Both the position numbers and the translations under genes were made by a program. 64,000 nucleotides of DNA, taken from contig NZ_JAUSXI010000001.1 in assembly GCF_030815865.1 (NCBI RefSeq), positions 2,232,001-2,296,000 of the forward strand, in the 5' to 3' direction. This DNA is from Arthrobacter globiformis. GTDB lineage: Bacteria > Actinomycetota > Actinomycetes > Actinomycetales > Micrococcaceae. This document shows, piece after piece, positions 1 to 8,444 of this stretch. Numbering within the stretch: position 1 is the first letter of the stretch; each line of letters opens with the position of its first letter. The notes beneath the pieces are model-generated. The model did no database searches. It was not told the DNA's origin and was given only the letters and a program-made list of their open reading frames with translations.

Positions 1-465
1 CACGGGGTAGTCCGCCACGGCCGGCGAGGGAATGTCGGTGGTCAGCGCACGGCCTTCGGCGATCCACTTGTCGCGGCCGCCGTCGAGCAGCCGGACGTCC
101 TCGTGGCCGAACAGGCTGAAGACCCAGAGGGCGTAGGCGGCCCACCAGTTGGACTTGTCGCCGTAGATGACCACCGTTGTGTCGCGTGAAATGCCCTTCG
201 CGGCGGCCAGGGCGGCAAACTCCTTGCCCTGAACGTAGTCGCGGGTCACTTCGTCGTTCAGGTCGGTGTGCCAGTCGATCTTGACCGCGCCGGGAATGTG
301 GCCGGTTTCGTAGAGCAGGACGTCTTCATCGGACTCCACCACGACGAGTTTGCCGTCGTTAAGGGCGCCGTCGTCGATGGCCGCAGCCAGCCACTCGGTG
401 GAAACAAGCCGCTCAGGGTGCGCGTAGGCGGCGAACTTCTCGTTCTGTTCAACGGGGTAGGACAT
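1..465 (-). CDS. Thiosulfate sulfurtransferase (tandem rhodanese), N-terminal part
   Basis: The visible 155 residues are the N-terminal half of a tandem-rhodanese sulfurtransferase of the SseA/CysA type, which moves sulfane sulfur from thiosulfate or 3-mercaptopyruvate to an acceptor in the cytoplasm. Recognisable pieces are the early stretch [10 protein letters not shown], the [11 protein letters not shown] block, and [14 protein letters not shown] in place of an active-site loop, as expected for the non-catalytic first domain. The catalytic Cys domain lies beyond the left edge, so the gene is partial only because of the window. The start is the ATG at 465. The gene is transcribed away from the ZapE-like gene, with a shared upstream region of about 220 bp. 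Confidence 0.85.
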   Translation of the reverse strand, partial: MSYPVEQNEKFAAYAHPERLVSTEWLAAAIDDGALNDGKLVVVESDEDVLLYETGHIPGAVKIDWHTDLNDEVTRDYVQGKEFAALAAAKGISRDTTVVIYGDKSNWWAAYALWVFSLFGHEDVRLLDGGRDKWIAEGRALTTDIPSPAVADYPV

Positions 466-683
466 GCGTATGGCCTTTCACTGAAACGGTCAGGTCAGAC
501 CGCCGGGGGACGGCGGGTCACTGCTCCAACACTAGCGACGGGCCGGTACGAATGCTCCTGTGTGTTAACAGGACGAAATGTGTGCTTGCTCACGGCGTCG
601 CTGGTAGTAAGGCGTTGCCCGCGGGGCGGGCGGCCAATGCCGGTATTCTTGCTGGGGACAAATCACCAGCAGAATGGACCACC

Positions 684-1724
684 TTGGTACAGATCGAAAA
701 GCTCGCCACCCGGACGCCGGCGGTGTCGGTGGATGAGCTCCTCAAAGGTTTTTACCCATCGCCCAGGTTCGGGCAGGTGTCCTTCGCAAGCTACCGGCCC
801 GACCCGAAGCAGCCAAGCCAGGCGGCGGCGGTGCACGCACTGCAGGCTTTCGCCGGCGGAATCGGCGCGGGAGACGGCGGGGGATTGTTCAAAAAGCTCT
901 TTGGCAAGAAGGACGCCACCACCCGCGCCGGCATTTACCTCGACGGCGGATTCGGCGTGGGGAAAACCCACCTGCTGGCATCGCTCTGGCACGCTGCCCC
1001 TGGCCCCAAGGCCTTTGGCACCTTTGTGGAATACACCAACCTTGTGGGTGCCCTGTCCTTCCGGAAGACCGTCGACGCACTGAGCTCCTACAAGCTTGTC
1101 TGCATTGACGAGTTTGAACTTGACGATCCGGGCGACACGGTCCTGATGTCCCGCCTCATGCGGGAACTGGCCGACGCCGGCGTGAAGCTCGCGGCCACGT
1201 CCAACACCCTGCCCGGCTCGCTGGGCGACGGCCGCTTTGCCGCCGTGGATTTCCAGCGTGAGATCCAGGTCCTGGCGGACCAGTTTGACGTCATCAGGGT
1301 TGACGGCGAGGACTTCCGCCACCGCGGCCTCCCAGCTGCGCCGGCACCGCTGCGAAACAGCGAACTCCACACCCACATGAAGGCGGAGTTCGACGGCAAG
1401 ACGGTTGCCGAGGATGACTTCGGCACCCTCATCTCGCACCTCGCGGGTGTCCATCCGAGCCGCTACCGCAAGCTGCTTGACGGTGTGGACGGCGTTGTCT
1501 GGCGGGACGTGGAAACCATCACCGAGCAGGCGGTGGCGCTGAGGTTTGTGGTGCTGGCCGACCGCCTTTACGACAAGGACGTTCCGATCCTTGCCAGCGG
1601 CGTGCCGTTCGACAAGCTGTTCACCGAGGAAATGATGAACGGTGGCTACATGAAGAAGTACTTCAGGGCGGTCTCCCGGCTTACAGCGCTGGCCCGCGAA
1701 GGCCAGAACCACGAGCCCTCGTAG
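684..1724 (+). CDS. zapE: Cell division protein ZapE-like AFG1-family ATPase
   Basis: About 346 residues. An AFG1/ZapE-family P-loop ATPase; in E. coli ZapE acts on the FtsZ ring, and mitochondrial AFG1 relatives act in protein quality control. The Walker A motif GGFGVGKTHLL lies near residue 90, followed by the acidic Walker B-like VCIDEFELDDPGD and the sensor motif AATSNTLPGSL. I chose the TTG at 684 because the family-like sequence VQIEKLATRTPAVSVDELL begins there. The frame is open back to an ATG at 552, but the extra 44 residues look non-family. It stands alone and diverges from the sulfurtransferase. The role in cell division is inferred from the family. Confidence 0.82.
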   Translation: MVQIEKLATRTPAVSVDELLKGFYPSPRFGQVSFASYRPDPKQPSQAAAVHALQAFAGGIGAGDGGGLFKKLFGKKDATTRAGIYLDGGFGVGKTHLLASLWHAAPGPKAFGTFVEYTNLVGALSFRKTVDALSSYKLVCIDEFELDDPGDTVLMSRLMRELADAGVKLAATSNTLPGSLGDGRFAAVDFQREIQVLADQFDVIRVDGEDFRHRGLPAAPAPLRNSELHTHMKAEFDGKTVAEDDFGTLISHLAGVHPSRYRKLLDGVDGVVWRDVETITEQAVALRFVVLADRLYDKDVPILASGVPFDKLFTEEMMNGGYMKKYFRAVSRLTALAREGQNHEPS

Positions 1725-1841
1725 ACACGGGCTTCTGTAAACAGGCAAGTCTTCTTTCGGGAACGCGAAAGGTGCCGGCACCGCCTCTCGGCGGGACCGG
1801 CACCTATTTGACGTTTAGGGGCGAAGCCCGGAAAGTCCTGG

Positions 1842-2078
1842 CTACGGAGCCTTCTCAGCCGGCGGCACGTTGTCCGCCGGTCCCTGGGTTGGCCTCTCAT
1901 TGGCTTTGTCAACGAGAGTGGAAGCGCCAGTCTGGACCTTATCCACCTTGCTGGTGTATTTGCCGCCCGTCTTGGAGTCGACAAAATCACCTGCTTTGGT
2001 GATGCCGTCCTTGATGGCCTGCTCGTTGCCGCGGATCAGACCCTGAGCTTTGCCCTTCAGATCGTCAAGTAAACCCAC
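1842..2078 (-). CDS. MT0933-like antitoxin-family small protein
   Basis: A 78-residue protein with the pattern of the MT0933-like antitoxin family: a short amphipathic repeat, GDFVDSKTGGKYTSKVDKVQ, typical of this actinobacterial group. The GTG at 2078 is preferred over the GTG at 2084 because a clear Shine-Dalgarno sequence (GGGAGG) sits 5 nt upstream of it. There is no obvious partner toxin next to it, so the antitoxin label is only a family name; many chromosomal members have no proven toxin. It has its own well-formed promoter at 2125-2153. Confidence 0.75.
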   Translation of the reverse strand: MGLLDDLKGKAQGLIRGNEQAIKDGITKAGDFVDSKTGGKYTSKVDKVQTGASTLVDKANERPTQGPADNVPPAEKAP

Positions 2079-2124
2079 GAGCACCTCCCTTCAATTGCGG
2101 AGCCAGTTCGCTCCTCCGCATTTG

Positions 2125-2153
2125 ATCCTAGCCCCGAAGGCCGTGCCTGCCAA
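2125..2153 (-). promoter_or_regulatory. Sigma-A type promoter of the MT0933-like gene
   Basis: On the minus strand TTGGCA (2153-2148) and TAGGAT (2130-2125) are separated by 17 bp, close to the sigma-70/HrdB consensus, and lie about 50 bp upstream of the GTG start at 2078. Just upstream is the palindrome TTGACAAA-A-TTTGTCAA at 2161-2177, which could add a regulatory site or a second -35 element. Confidence 0.6.
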
Positions 2154-2192
2154 GGAGTTCTTGACAAAATTTGTCAAGCAGTATGAGGACAA

Positions 2193-2218
2193 GAAAAAAG
2201 CAGCTCCGGAGAGCTGCT
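2193..2218 (-). terminator. Rho-independent terminator of the minus-strand tRNA cluster
   Basis: Arms AGCAGCTC (2199-2206) and GAGCTGCT (2211-2218) pair perfectly around a 4-nt loop. On the minus strand the hairpin is followed at once by a run of six T. It lies 8 nt beyond the last tRNA-Val of the minus-strand cluster. Confidence 0.85.
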
Positions 2219-2226
2219 CTGTTTCG

Positions 2227-2298
2227 TGGGCGATACTGGGATCGAACCAGTGACCTCTTCCGTGTCAGGGAAGCGCGCTACCGCTGCGCCAATCGCCC
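2227..2298 (-). tRNA. tRNA-Val(GAC)
   Basis: A 72-nt cloverleaf on the minus strand with acceptor stem GGGCGAT/ATCGCCC, anticodon loop CTGACAC with anticodon GAC, and T-loop GGTTCGATCC. The CCA end is not encoded. Identical to the copy at 2485-2556. It is the last tRNA before the terminator at 2193-2218. Confidence 0.96.
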
Positions 2299-2352
2299 GG
2301 AGCCGGTGAAGCCGGCGGTATTCCTGGGTTCGGATCCTAAGTATCAAAAGAG

Positions 2353-2425
<73 letters not shown>

Positions 2426-2484
2426 ATTTTGAAGTTCAGCCGTGTGGCCGAGCGTTCAACTACAAGCAAGTTTCCTTGCTCTCG

Positions 2485-2556
2485 TGGGCGATACTGGGAT
2501 CGAACCAGTGACCTCTTCCGTGTCAGGGAAGCGCGCTACCGCTGCGCCAATCGCCC
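2485..2556 (-). tRNA. tRNA-Val(GAC), second copy
   Basis: Same 72-nt sequence as the tRNA at 2227-2298, anticodon GAC in a 7-nt loop. It lies between the two tRNA-Gly genes in the minus-strand cluster. Confidence 0.96.
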
Positions 2557-2594
2557 ATTGCATCCGGCAAAACCGGAAACCATGGTTTTCACCG

Positions 2595-2665
2595 AGGTGG
2601 GTACGGGATTCGAACCCGTGTATACGGCTTTGCAGGCCGCTGCCTCGCCTCTCGGCCAACCCACC
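2595..2665 (-). tRNA. tRNA-Cys(GCA)
   Basis: A 71-nt cloverleaf with acceptor stem GGTGGGT/ACCCACC, anticodon loop CTGCAAA (anticodon GCA) and T-loop GGTTCGAATC. A single copy in this cluster, flanked by tRNA-Val and tRNA-Gly on the same strand. Confidence 0.96.
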
Positions 2666-2712
2666 GTGTAAGCGTCGATTCCGGAGAATCAGTGCCGTGA
2701 CAGTGTCCTGCG

Positions 2713-2785
<73 letters not shown>

Positions 2786-3093
2786 ATTTCGGAGCCGCGA
2801 TTACTTGCCGTATTCGGCAGTTCGTCGCGTTCCAACGAGTAAGAACTCTATAGGAGGTTCCGGGAAACTCCAAATCGAGGACTGGCGGCATGGCCGGGGA
2901 AGCCCTACTTCCTTGAATTCTAGGGAAATTCTTGAATTACAGGGGTGTAGTTTCGGAAGCCTGGACTGGCTGGCTCCGTCACGGTCCGTGGCCTCGGGCG
3001 CTCCTTGGGCACCTTGCCCCACTAACCTTTTCCATGGGTCAGGACGCCGATTTCCGTTAACCCGCGATCGTCCGCTAGCATTCAAATGCATCG

Positions 3094-3165
3094 GGGCGAT
3101 TGGCGCAGTGGTAGCGCGCTTCGTTCACACCGAAGAGGTCACTGGTTCGAACCCAGTATCGCCCA
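3094..3165 (+). tRNA. tRNA-Val(CAC)
   Basis: A 72-nt cloverleaf on the plus strand with the same acceptor stem as the Val-GAC genes (GGGCGAT/ATCGCCC) but anticodon CAC in the loop GTTCACA. It is divergent from the minus-strand cluster. A small hairpin (CCCAG/CTGGG, 3186-3204) followed by CTTTTCTGTTT may end its transcript. Confidence 0.95.
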
Positions 3166-3282
3166 CCGATGGAAAGTCCGTTCAGCCCAGGAGATAGAAC
3201 TGGGAGGGGCGGGCTTTTCTGTTTCTGCGTCAACGTTTCGGTATTCGCATCACTTGTCTGACCCCCGTGAAAGAGTCTCACC

Positions 3283-4128
3283 ATGACCGCTCCACTCCTC
3301 GCCCACGCCACGGAATATGGCCGCATGTACGCCCGCTCCACCACGGAGCAGTTCACGGTTCCCTCCATTACCACCGTCATCGGGCAGCAGCCCCACGGAC
3401 TGGACGGCTGGTTTGGCTACATGGGTGCCAGCAGCCTCGCCAAGGATCCCTCGCTGCCGGAGATCCTGGGCAGCCCCGCAAGGGTGCGGCAGGCGGTTAA
3501 CCGTGCGGCCAAGGCGGCCGAAACCTATCGGGACGAGGCCGCGCAGCGCGGGGACCGGGTGCACTACTACTGCGAGCAGGTGGCGCTGCGCGCCCTCGGC
3601 AGGCCGCACCAGATGAAGGAAGCCCGTGAAGCGCTGGCCTCCAACGGCGAGGAGGGCTTTGCCGCCCGCTTCGATGAGTGGTGGGAGTTGTTCCGGGTGG
3701 AGCCGATCGCGCCGGAGATCACCGTGTGGAACAAGACGGTTGGATATGCAGGAACTCTGGACCTCGTCGCGAGGATCAACGGACGGACCTGCCTCATCGA
3801 CTACAAAACCAAGGGCACAACGCGTGACGGGCAGGTCAAGCCCTTGGACGACAAAGTGGTCATGCAGCTTGTTGCCGGCATGAAGGCGGAGGAAAGCCTG
3901 GTGGATCCCGTGGCAGGGGAGTGGGAACCGTGGCAGCACGGCGATACCCCGGTCCTGCTCGCCGTCGCCATCGGTGAAACCGAGGTGCGCCCCGTCCGCG
4001 CAAATCCGGAAGTCCTGAAGCACCACTGGTGGAAGTTCTGTGCTCTGCGGCGGGTGTGGGAAATGTCCGCGGACACTGTCAGCGCCGGACCCGCACTGCT
4101 GCCGCTGGCACCGCCGGTGTTCTCCTGA
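3283..4128 (+). CDS. PD-(D/E)XK nuclease family protein
   Basis: A 281-residue protein. The core signature is GYAGTLDLVARING followed by CLIDYKTKG around residues 147-173: an Asp, then a D-x-K pair on the next strand, as in RecB/Cas4-like PD-(D/E)XK nucleases. A conserved Gln-containing helix (VMQLVAGMKA) follows about 16 residues later. These features suggest a metal-dependent nuclease fold; no helicase or Fe-S cluster domain is attached. It starts 117 bp after tRNA-Val(CAC), and def follows 57 bp later on the same strand. Its substrate is unknown; it is a housekeeping-region gene of unassigned role. Confidence 0.7.
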   Translation: MTAPLLAHATEYGRMYARSTTEQFTVPSITTVIGQQPHGLDGWFGYMGASSLAKDPSLPEILGSPARVRQAVNRAAKAAETYRDEAAQRGDRVHYYCEQVALRALGRPHQMKEAREALASNGEEGFAARFDEWWELFRVEPIAPEITVWNKTVGYAGTLDLVARINGRTCLIDYKTKGTTRDGQVKPLDDKVVMQLVAGMKAEESLVDPVAGEWEPWQHGDTPVLLAVAIGETEVRPVRANPEVLKHHWWKFCALRRVWEMSADTVSAGPALLPLAPPVFS

Positions 4129-4185
4129 GAGCAACTAAACTGGACTCGATCCGTTTACCCGTTCACCGTGAGGAAATGACTGCAC

Positions 4186-4788
4186 ATGGCAATTCTGAAT
4201 ATCCGTATCATCGGCGATCCCGTGCTTCGCACGGTTGCCGACCCTGTCACGGATTTCGGGCCGGAGCTGGCCAGGCTCGTTGCCGACATGACCGAAACGA
4301 TGGAGGACGTGGAGGGTGCAGGCCTTGCCGCGCCACAGATCGGAGTCAGCCTCAGGGTCTTCACCTACCGGATCGGCGGCGTTGAAGGCCACGTCATCAA
4401 CCCGGTGCTGGAAAACAGCGAGGATTATCAGGCGGACGAGGTAGAGGGGTGCCTCTCCATCCCCGGCCTGGGCTTCCCGGTCCGCCGCTACCGCAGCACC
4501 CGCGTGACCGGCGTCGACATCAACGGCAACCCCGTCTCGGTGGAGGCGGAGGGCATGCTTGCCCGCTGCTTCCAGCACGAAACCGACCACCTGGACGGCA
4601 TCCTCTTCACTGACCGGCTCGAAGGTGAGGACCGCAAGGCCGCCCTGCGTTCCATCCGCAACGCCAACTACGACTCCATCACCGAACAGACCACTGCCAA
4701 GCGCGCCAAGACCGTCGGCTCCAGTTTCGGCGGCGGCAGCTTCGGCGCGGCAACGTCCGGAACCGGCAGCTTCGGCGCTGCCGGATGA
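4186..4788 (+). CDS. def: Peptide deformylase
   Basis: A 200-residue Fe2+ hydrolase that removes the formyl group from the N-terminal Met of nascent proteins at the ribosome. All three PDF motifs are present: GLAAPQIG at 46-53, EGCLS at 87-91 with the metal-binding Cys, and HETDH at 131-135 with the two metal His and the catalytic Glu. The C-terminus carries a Gly/Ser/Ala-rich tail after about residue 165. Its stop overlaps the fmt start by 4 nt, so def and fmt are translationally coupled. Confidence 0.97.
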   Translation: MAILNIRIIGDPVLRTVADPVTDFGPELARLVADMTETMEDVEGAGLAAPQIGVSLRVFTYRIGGVEGHVINPVLENSEDYQADEVEGCLSIPGLGFPVRRYRSTRVTGVDINGNPVSVEAEGMLARCFQHETDHLDGILFTDRLEGEDRKAALRSIRNANYDSITEQTTAKRAKTVGSSFGGGSFGAATSGTGSFGAAG

Positions 4789-5705
4789 GGGTCCTCTTCG
4801 CCGGAACACCGTCCGTCGCGGTCCCCTCGCTGGATGCGCTGGTGGCCGCCGGCTTCGAGATCGTCGCGGTGCTGACCCGGCCGGACGCGCCGGTGGGACG
4901 CAAGCGTGTACTCACGCCGTCGCCCGTTGCTGCCCGGGCCGCCGAGCTCGGCATCGACGTCATCCACGCGTCCCGGGTGGACGCTGCCGTCACCGAACGG
5001 ATCGCCGAAGCCCGTCCCGACGTAGCGGCGATCGTCGCCTACGGCGGGCTTGTGCCCCGGGCGGCCCTGGACATTCCGCAGCACGGCTGGATCAACCTGC
5101 ACTTCTCACTGCTGCCGGCCTGGCGCGGTGCGGCTCCCGTGCAGCGGGCCGTCATCGCGGGCGATGACATCACGGGCGCCGTGACTTTCCAGCTCGAGGA
5201 GGGGCTCGACACGGGCCCTGTCATTGGCACGCTGACCGAAGCGGTCGGCCCGGAGGACACCTCCGGGGCGTTGCTTGAACGGCTGTCCCACAGTGGCGCC
5301 GTCCTGCTCGCCCAGACCCTGTCCGCTGTCGGGTCCGGTGCGGCGTCGCCCCGTCCCCAGCAGGGCGAAGTAACGCTCGCGCCCAAGCTCACTCTCGATG
5401 ACGGCCGCATTGAGTGGTCGGAGCCGGCCCTGTCCGTGGGCCGCCGCGCGCGCGGCGTGACGCCCGAACCGGGAGCCTGGACCACCCTTGATGGCCAGCG
5501 GCTGAAGCTTGAGCCGGTACGGCTGCGTCCCGACGTCACGGATGTTCAGCCGGGACAACTGTCTTTGGCCGGCAAGAGCGTGTTGGTGGGCACGGGTTCG
5601 CATGCTGTCGAACTCACCAAGGTGCAGCCTGCTGGCAAGAAAATGATGGCCGCAGCCGACTGGGCGCGCGGCCAGGCCTCCCTCGAAAGCGTGGTATTTC
5701 AATGA
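4785..5705 (+). CDS. fmt: Methionyl-tRNA formyltransferase
   Basis: 306 residues. Formylates Met-tRNA(fMet) using 10-formyltetrahydrofolate before translation initiation. The N-terminal Rossmann domain opens with MRVLFAGTPSVAVPSLDAL. The catalytic loop NLHFSLLPAWRGAAPV contains the family SLLPxxRG motif, and the C-terminal tRNA-binding OB-like domain ends at about 306. The start ATG overlaps def, and the stop overlaps the rsmB start in ATGA. def-fmt-rsmB is a common bacterial gene order. Confidence 0.97.
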   Translation: MRVLFAGTPSVAVPSLDALVAAGFEIVAVLTRPDAPVGRKRVLTPSPVAARAAELGIDVIHASRVDAAVTERIAEARPDVAAIVAYGGLVPRAALDIPQHGWINLHFSLLPAWRGAAPVQRAVIAGDDITGAVTFQLEEGLDTGPVIGTLTEAVGPEDTSGALLERLSHSGAVLLAQTLSAVGSGAASPRPQQGEVTLAPKLTLDDGRIEWSEPALSVGRRARGVTPEPGAWTTLDGQRLKLEPVRLRPDVTDVQPGQLSLAGKSVLVGTGSHAVELTKVQPAGKKMMAAADWARGQASLESVVFQ

Positions 5706-7351
5706 GTGACTCCGGCAGAAGCGGATCCGGGCAGGGACGTTCCAGCCGCGGCGGCCAGCGCGGTTCGGGCGCCGGTGGTTCAGGTACAGGCGGCTCAGGG
5801 TCTGGCGGCTCTGACCAGCGCCGGGGCGGCGGAGGAGCCAGTCGGCGCGATGCGCAGGGCAGGGAGCGAAACCGAGGCCCGCAGCGCAGCTTCACCGAGA
5901 GCGCCCCGTCGCAGCGCACCCGCAGGGCGGACCCCGCCAGGCTGGTGGCCTTTGAAGTGCTGCGTGCGGTCGCGGCCGAGGACGCCTATGCCAACCTCGT
6001 GCTGCCGGGGCGCATCCGGCAGCACGGCCTGGACCGCCGCGACGCCGGATTCGCCACGGAACTGAGCTACGGTGCGCTCCGTAACCAGGGCACGTACGAC
6101 GCCATCCTCGGCCGCTGCGTGGACAGGGCCCTGGACAAGCTGGATCCGGCTGTCCTGGATGCCTTGCGCATCGGGGTCCACCAGCTGGTGGCAATGCGCG
6201 TACCCGCCCACGCGGCCCTGGACCAGACCGTCGGCCTGGCCCGTGCGGTCATCGGCGCCGGTCCCTCCGCCCTGATCAATGCCGTGCTCCGGAAGGTAGC
6301 GGCCCGCAGCCTGGACGAGTGGCTGGACGAGCTGGTTGCCGGCGAGCAGGACGAGACCAAGGTTGCCTCCGTCCGGTACGCCCACCCCGAGTGGATTGTC
6401 CGCGCCCTGCGGCAGTCGCTGGTGGCCCACGGCCGCCCGGTCGGCGAGATCAATGACCTCCTGGAAGCCGACAACGCGGCCCCCGTGGTCAACCTGGTGG
6501 CGCTTCCCGGGCTGGGAAGCCTGGACGAGGCCCTGGAAAACGGTGCCGTCCCCGGCGAACTGGTGGAAGGATCCGCCCTTTCCAGCGGCGGTGACCTCGG
6601 CCGGCTGGAATCCGTCCGGTCAGGCACCACACGCGTGCAGGACGTCGGCTCCCAGCTGGTGGCCAGGGCCCTGGCGGCTGCCAGCCTCGAGACAGGGGCT
6701 GGCGAAGGTGCAGCGCACGGCGGAAACGCGGTAGAAGGGGAAAGTGCCGCAGGGGAGGCCTGGCTCGATCTTTGCGCCGGACCGGGCGGCAAGGCAGCCC
6801 TGCTGGGCGCGCTGGCGAACGAACGCGGAGCTACGCTTGTGGCCAACGAGCCCGCCCCGCACCGGGCCAAACTGGTCAGACAGGCGCTGTCCGCTGTTCC
6901 GCCGGACGTCTGGACGGTCAGGACCGGCGACGGCCGCGAGGTCGGGTCGGAACAGCCTGCCGCCTTTGACCGTGTGCTGGTGGACGTGCCCTGCAGCGGA
7001 CTTGGAGCCTTGCGCCGCCGGCCCGAATCCCGCTGGCGCCGCACGCCGAAGGACCTGGCCGATCTGGGGCCGCTGCAGCGCGAACTGCTGAACTCAGCGC
7101 TGGCGGCCGTACGGCCCGGCGGCGTGGTGGCCTACGTGACCTGCTCGCCGCACCCGGCCGAAACCACCGCGGTGGTCAGCGACGCCCTGCGGAAACGCGA
7201 GGACCTGGAACTCTTGGACGCCGGCAGCGTGCTGGATGCCGTCAGCCTGCGCGGCGGCCTGGGCGCGGGGCATGAGAAGACCGCCCAGCTGTGGCCGCAC
7301 GTCCACAGCACGGACGCGATGTTCCTCGCTCTCATCCGCCGCAAGCGCTGA
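5702..7351 (+). CDS. rsmB: 16S rRNA (cytosine(967)-C(5))-methyltransferase RsmB-like
   Basis: 549 residues, longer than the E. coli protein (about 430) because of an N-terminal Gly/Ser/Arg-rich low-complexity extension of about 60 residues. Then follow a NusB-like RNA-binding domain (about residues 75-215) and a Rossmann methyltransferase domain. The SAM motif WLDLCAGPGGKAALL, the first catalytic Cys in DVPCSGLGALRRRPE and the second in YVTCSPHPAE are all present. It methylates C967 of 16S rRNA in the known family. It is coupled to fmt by a 4-nt overlap. The low-complexity extension is an actinobacterial feature and may bind RNA. Confidence 0.94.
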   Translation: MSDSGRSGSGQGRSSRGGQRGSGAGGSGTGGSGSGGSDQRRGGGGASRRDAQGRERNRGPQRSFTESAPSQRTRRADPARLVAFEVLRAVAAEDAYANLVLPGRIRQHGLDRRDAGFATELSYGALRNQGTYDAILGRCVDRALDKLDPAVLDALRIGVHQLVAMRVPAHAALDQTVGLARAVIGAGPSALINAVLRKVAARSLDEWLDELVAGEQDETKVASVRYAHPEWIVRALRQSLVAHGRPVGEINDLLEADNAAPVVNLVALPGLGSLDEALENGAVPGELVEGSALSSGGDLGRLESVRSGTTRVQDVGSQLVARALAAASLETGAGEGAAHGGNAVEGESAAGEAWLDLCAGPGGKAALLGALANERGATLVANEPAPHRAKLVRQALSAVPPDVWTVRTGDGREVGSEQPAAFDRVLVDVPCSGLGALRRRPESRWRRTPKDLADLGPLQRELLNSALAAVRPGGVVAYVTCSPHPAETTAVVSDALRKREDLELLDAGSVLDAVSLRGGLGAGHEKTAQLWPHVHSTDAMFLALIRRKR

Positions 7352-7424
7352 GTTCCGCCGCAGGCGCTGACTTCCCACCGACTGATCCCAAACCCCGGAC
7401 CACCGTCCCGCGAAAGGACCCAGC

Positions 7425-8081
7425 ATGACGCAGTGCTGCATCAACCCCAGCATCCTCTCCGCCGACTTCGTGAACCTCGAAGCCGAGCTGCAGAAAATCA
7501 GCAACGCTGATTCCGTGCATGTGGATGTAATGGACAACCACTTTGTCCCCAACCTCACCCTGGGACTCCCCGTGGTCCAGCGGATCCAGGCGGTCAGCCC
7601 GGTTCCGCTGGACGCGCACCTCATGATTTCGGACGCCGACCGCTGGGCGCCCGGTTACGCGGACGCCGGCGTTGCTTCCGTGACGTTCCACGCCGAAGCG
7701 TCCATCGCGCCGGTGAAGTTGGCCCGCGAGTTGCGCGCGCGGGGTTCGAAGGCCGGGATGGCGCTGCGTCCCGCCACTGCGCTGGAGCCCTACCTGGACA
7801 TGCTTTCGGAGCTGGACATGCTGCTGATCATGACCGTGGAGCCCGGCTTTGGCGGCCAGGCGTTCCTCGACCTCACGCTGCCCAAGATCCGCCGTGCCCG
7901 CGCCGCCATCGAGGGATCCGGCGTGAACGTTGCCATCCAGGTTGACGGCGGAATTACCGAGGAAACCATTGTCCGGGCCGCGGAAGCCGGAGCGAACGTC
8001 TTCGTCGCCGGGTCCGCAGTGTATGGCGCCGCGGATCCATCCGGCGCCATCGACCGGCTGCGCAAGGCGGGCAGCCTCTAG
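7425..8081 (+). CDS. rpe: Ribulose-phosphate 3-epimerase
   Basis: 218-residue TIM-barrel metalloenzyme that interconverts D-ribulose 5-phosphate and D-xylulose 5-phosphate in the pentose phosphate pathway. Motifs: [10 protein letters not shown] at the N-terminus, [19 protein letters not shown], the phosphate-binding [12 protein letters not shown], and the C-terminal DGGI. The start ATG is 73 bp after rsmB. A strong inverted repeat follows the stop. Ribulose 5-phosphate is also a RibB substrate, which fits the riboflavin operon that comes next. Confidence 0.96.
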   Translation: MTQCCINPSILSADFVNLEAELQKISNADSVHVDVMDNHFVPNLTLGLPVVQRIQAVSPVPLDAHLMISDADRWAPGYADAGVASVTFHAEASIAPVKLARELRARGSKAGMALRPATALEPYLDMLSELDMLLIMTVEPGFGGQAFLDLTLPKIRRARAAIEGSGVNVAIQVDGGITEETIVRAAEAGANVFVAGSAVYGAADPSGAIDRLRKAGSL

Positions 8082-8099
8082 CATTTGGTCCCCAAGGGC

Positions 8100-8133
8100 C
8101 CGTCATGGAGGCGGCAACCGGCCTCCATGACGG
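8100..8133 (+). terminator. Strong inverted repeat after rpe, likely terminator
   Basis: A perfect 13-bp arm pair (8100-8112 and 8121-8133) encloses an 8-nt loop, 19 nt after the rpe stop. There is no T tract, a common form in high-GC actinobacteria. It separates rpe from the FMN riboswitch transcript. Confidence 0.6.
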
Positions 8134-8203
8134 CCATCGTGACGGTTTGCAGCGGGAATAGCCTGGGCACCCGCCAAGTTGTGTCAGAATAGCAACACAC
8201 AAT

Positions 8204-8347
8204 ACGTGCTCCGGGGTCGGTGTAAGTCCGAACCGGCGGTGACAGTCCGCGACCCGCGAGCCGGTGTTTCCTTACGGAAGCCCGGCAGACGGTTGAACCG
8301 GTGAAATTCCGGTACCGACAGTTAAAGTCTGGATGAGAGAAGCACGT
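8204..8347 (+). promoter_or_regulatory. FMN riboswitch (RFN element)
   Basis: The conserved RFN core is present: AACCGGCGGTGACAGTCCGC, then the variable arm, then GGTGAAATTCCGGTACCGACAG and AAAGTCTGGATGAGAGA. The closing helix P1 pairs ACGTGCT (8204-8210) with AGCACGT (8341-8347). FMN binding by this RNA is known to switch off riboflavin synthesis or uptake genes. The expression platform lies in the 97 nt before the pnuX start. I see no clear T-tract terminator there, so translational control by blocking the ribosome binding site is plausible but unproven. Confidence 0.95.
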
Positions 8348-8444
8348 ACAGCTGTACTTGTGGCGTTCCACAACGCCGCTGCGTTTCGCTGTCGTATACC
8401 CCCGGAGCATTCTCGGCTCTTGAGGGAAGGAACGACACGCACGC

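Noticed and set aside
8348..8444. A Rho-independent terminator as expression platform of the FMN riboswitch
   Set aside because: No hairpin with a T tract was seen between the aptamer and pnuX; only a short GTACAGCTGTAC palindrome (about 8345-8358) is present, so a terminator is not claimed.
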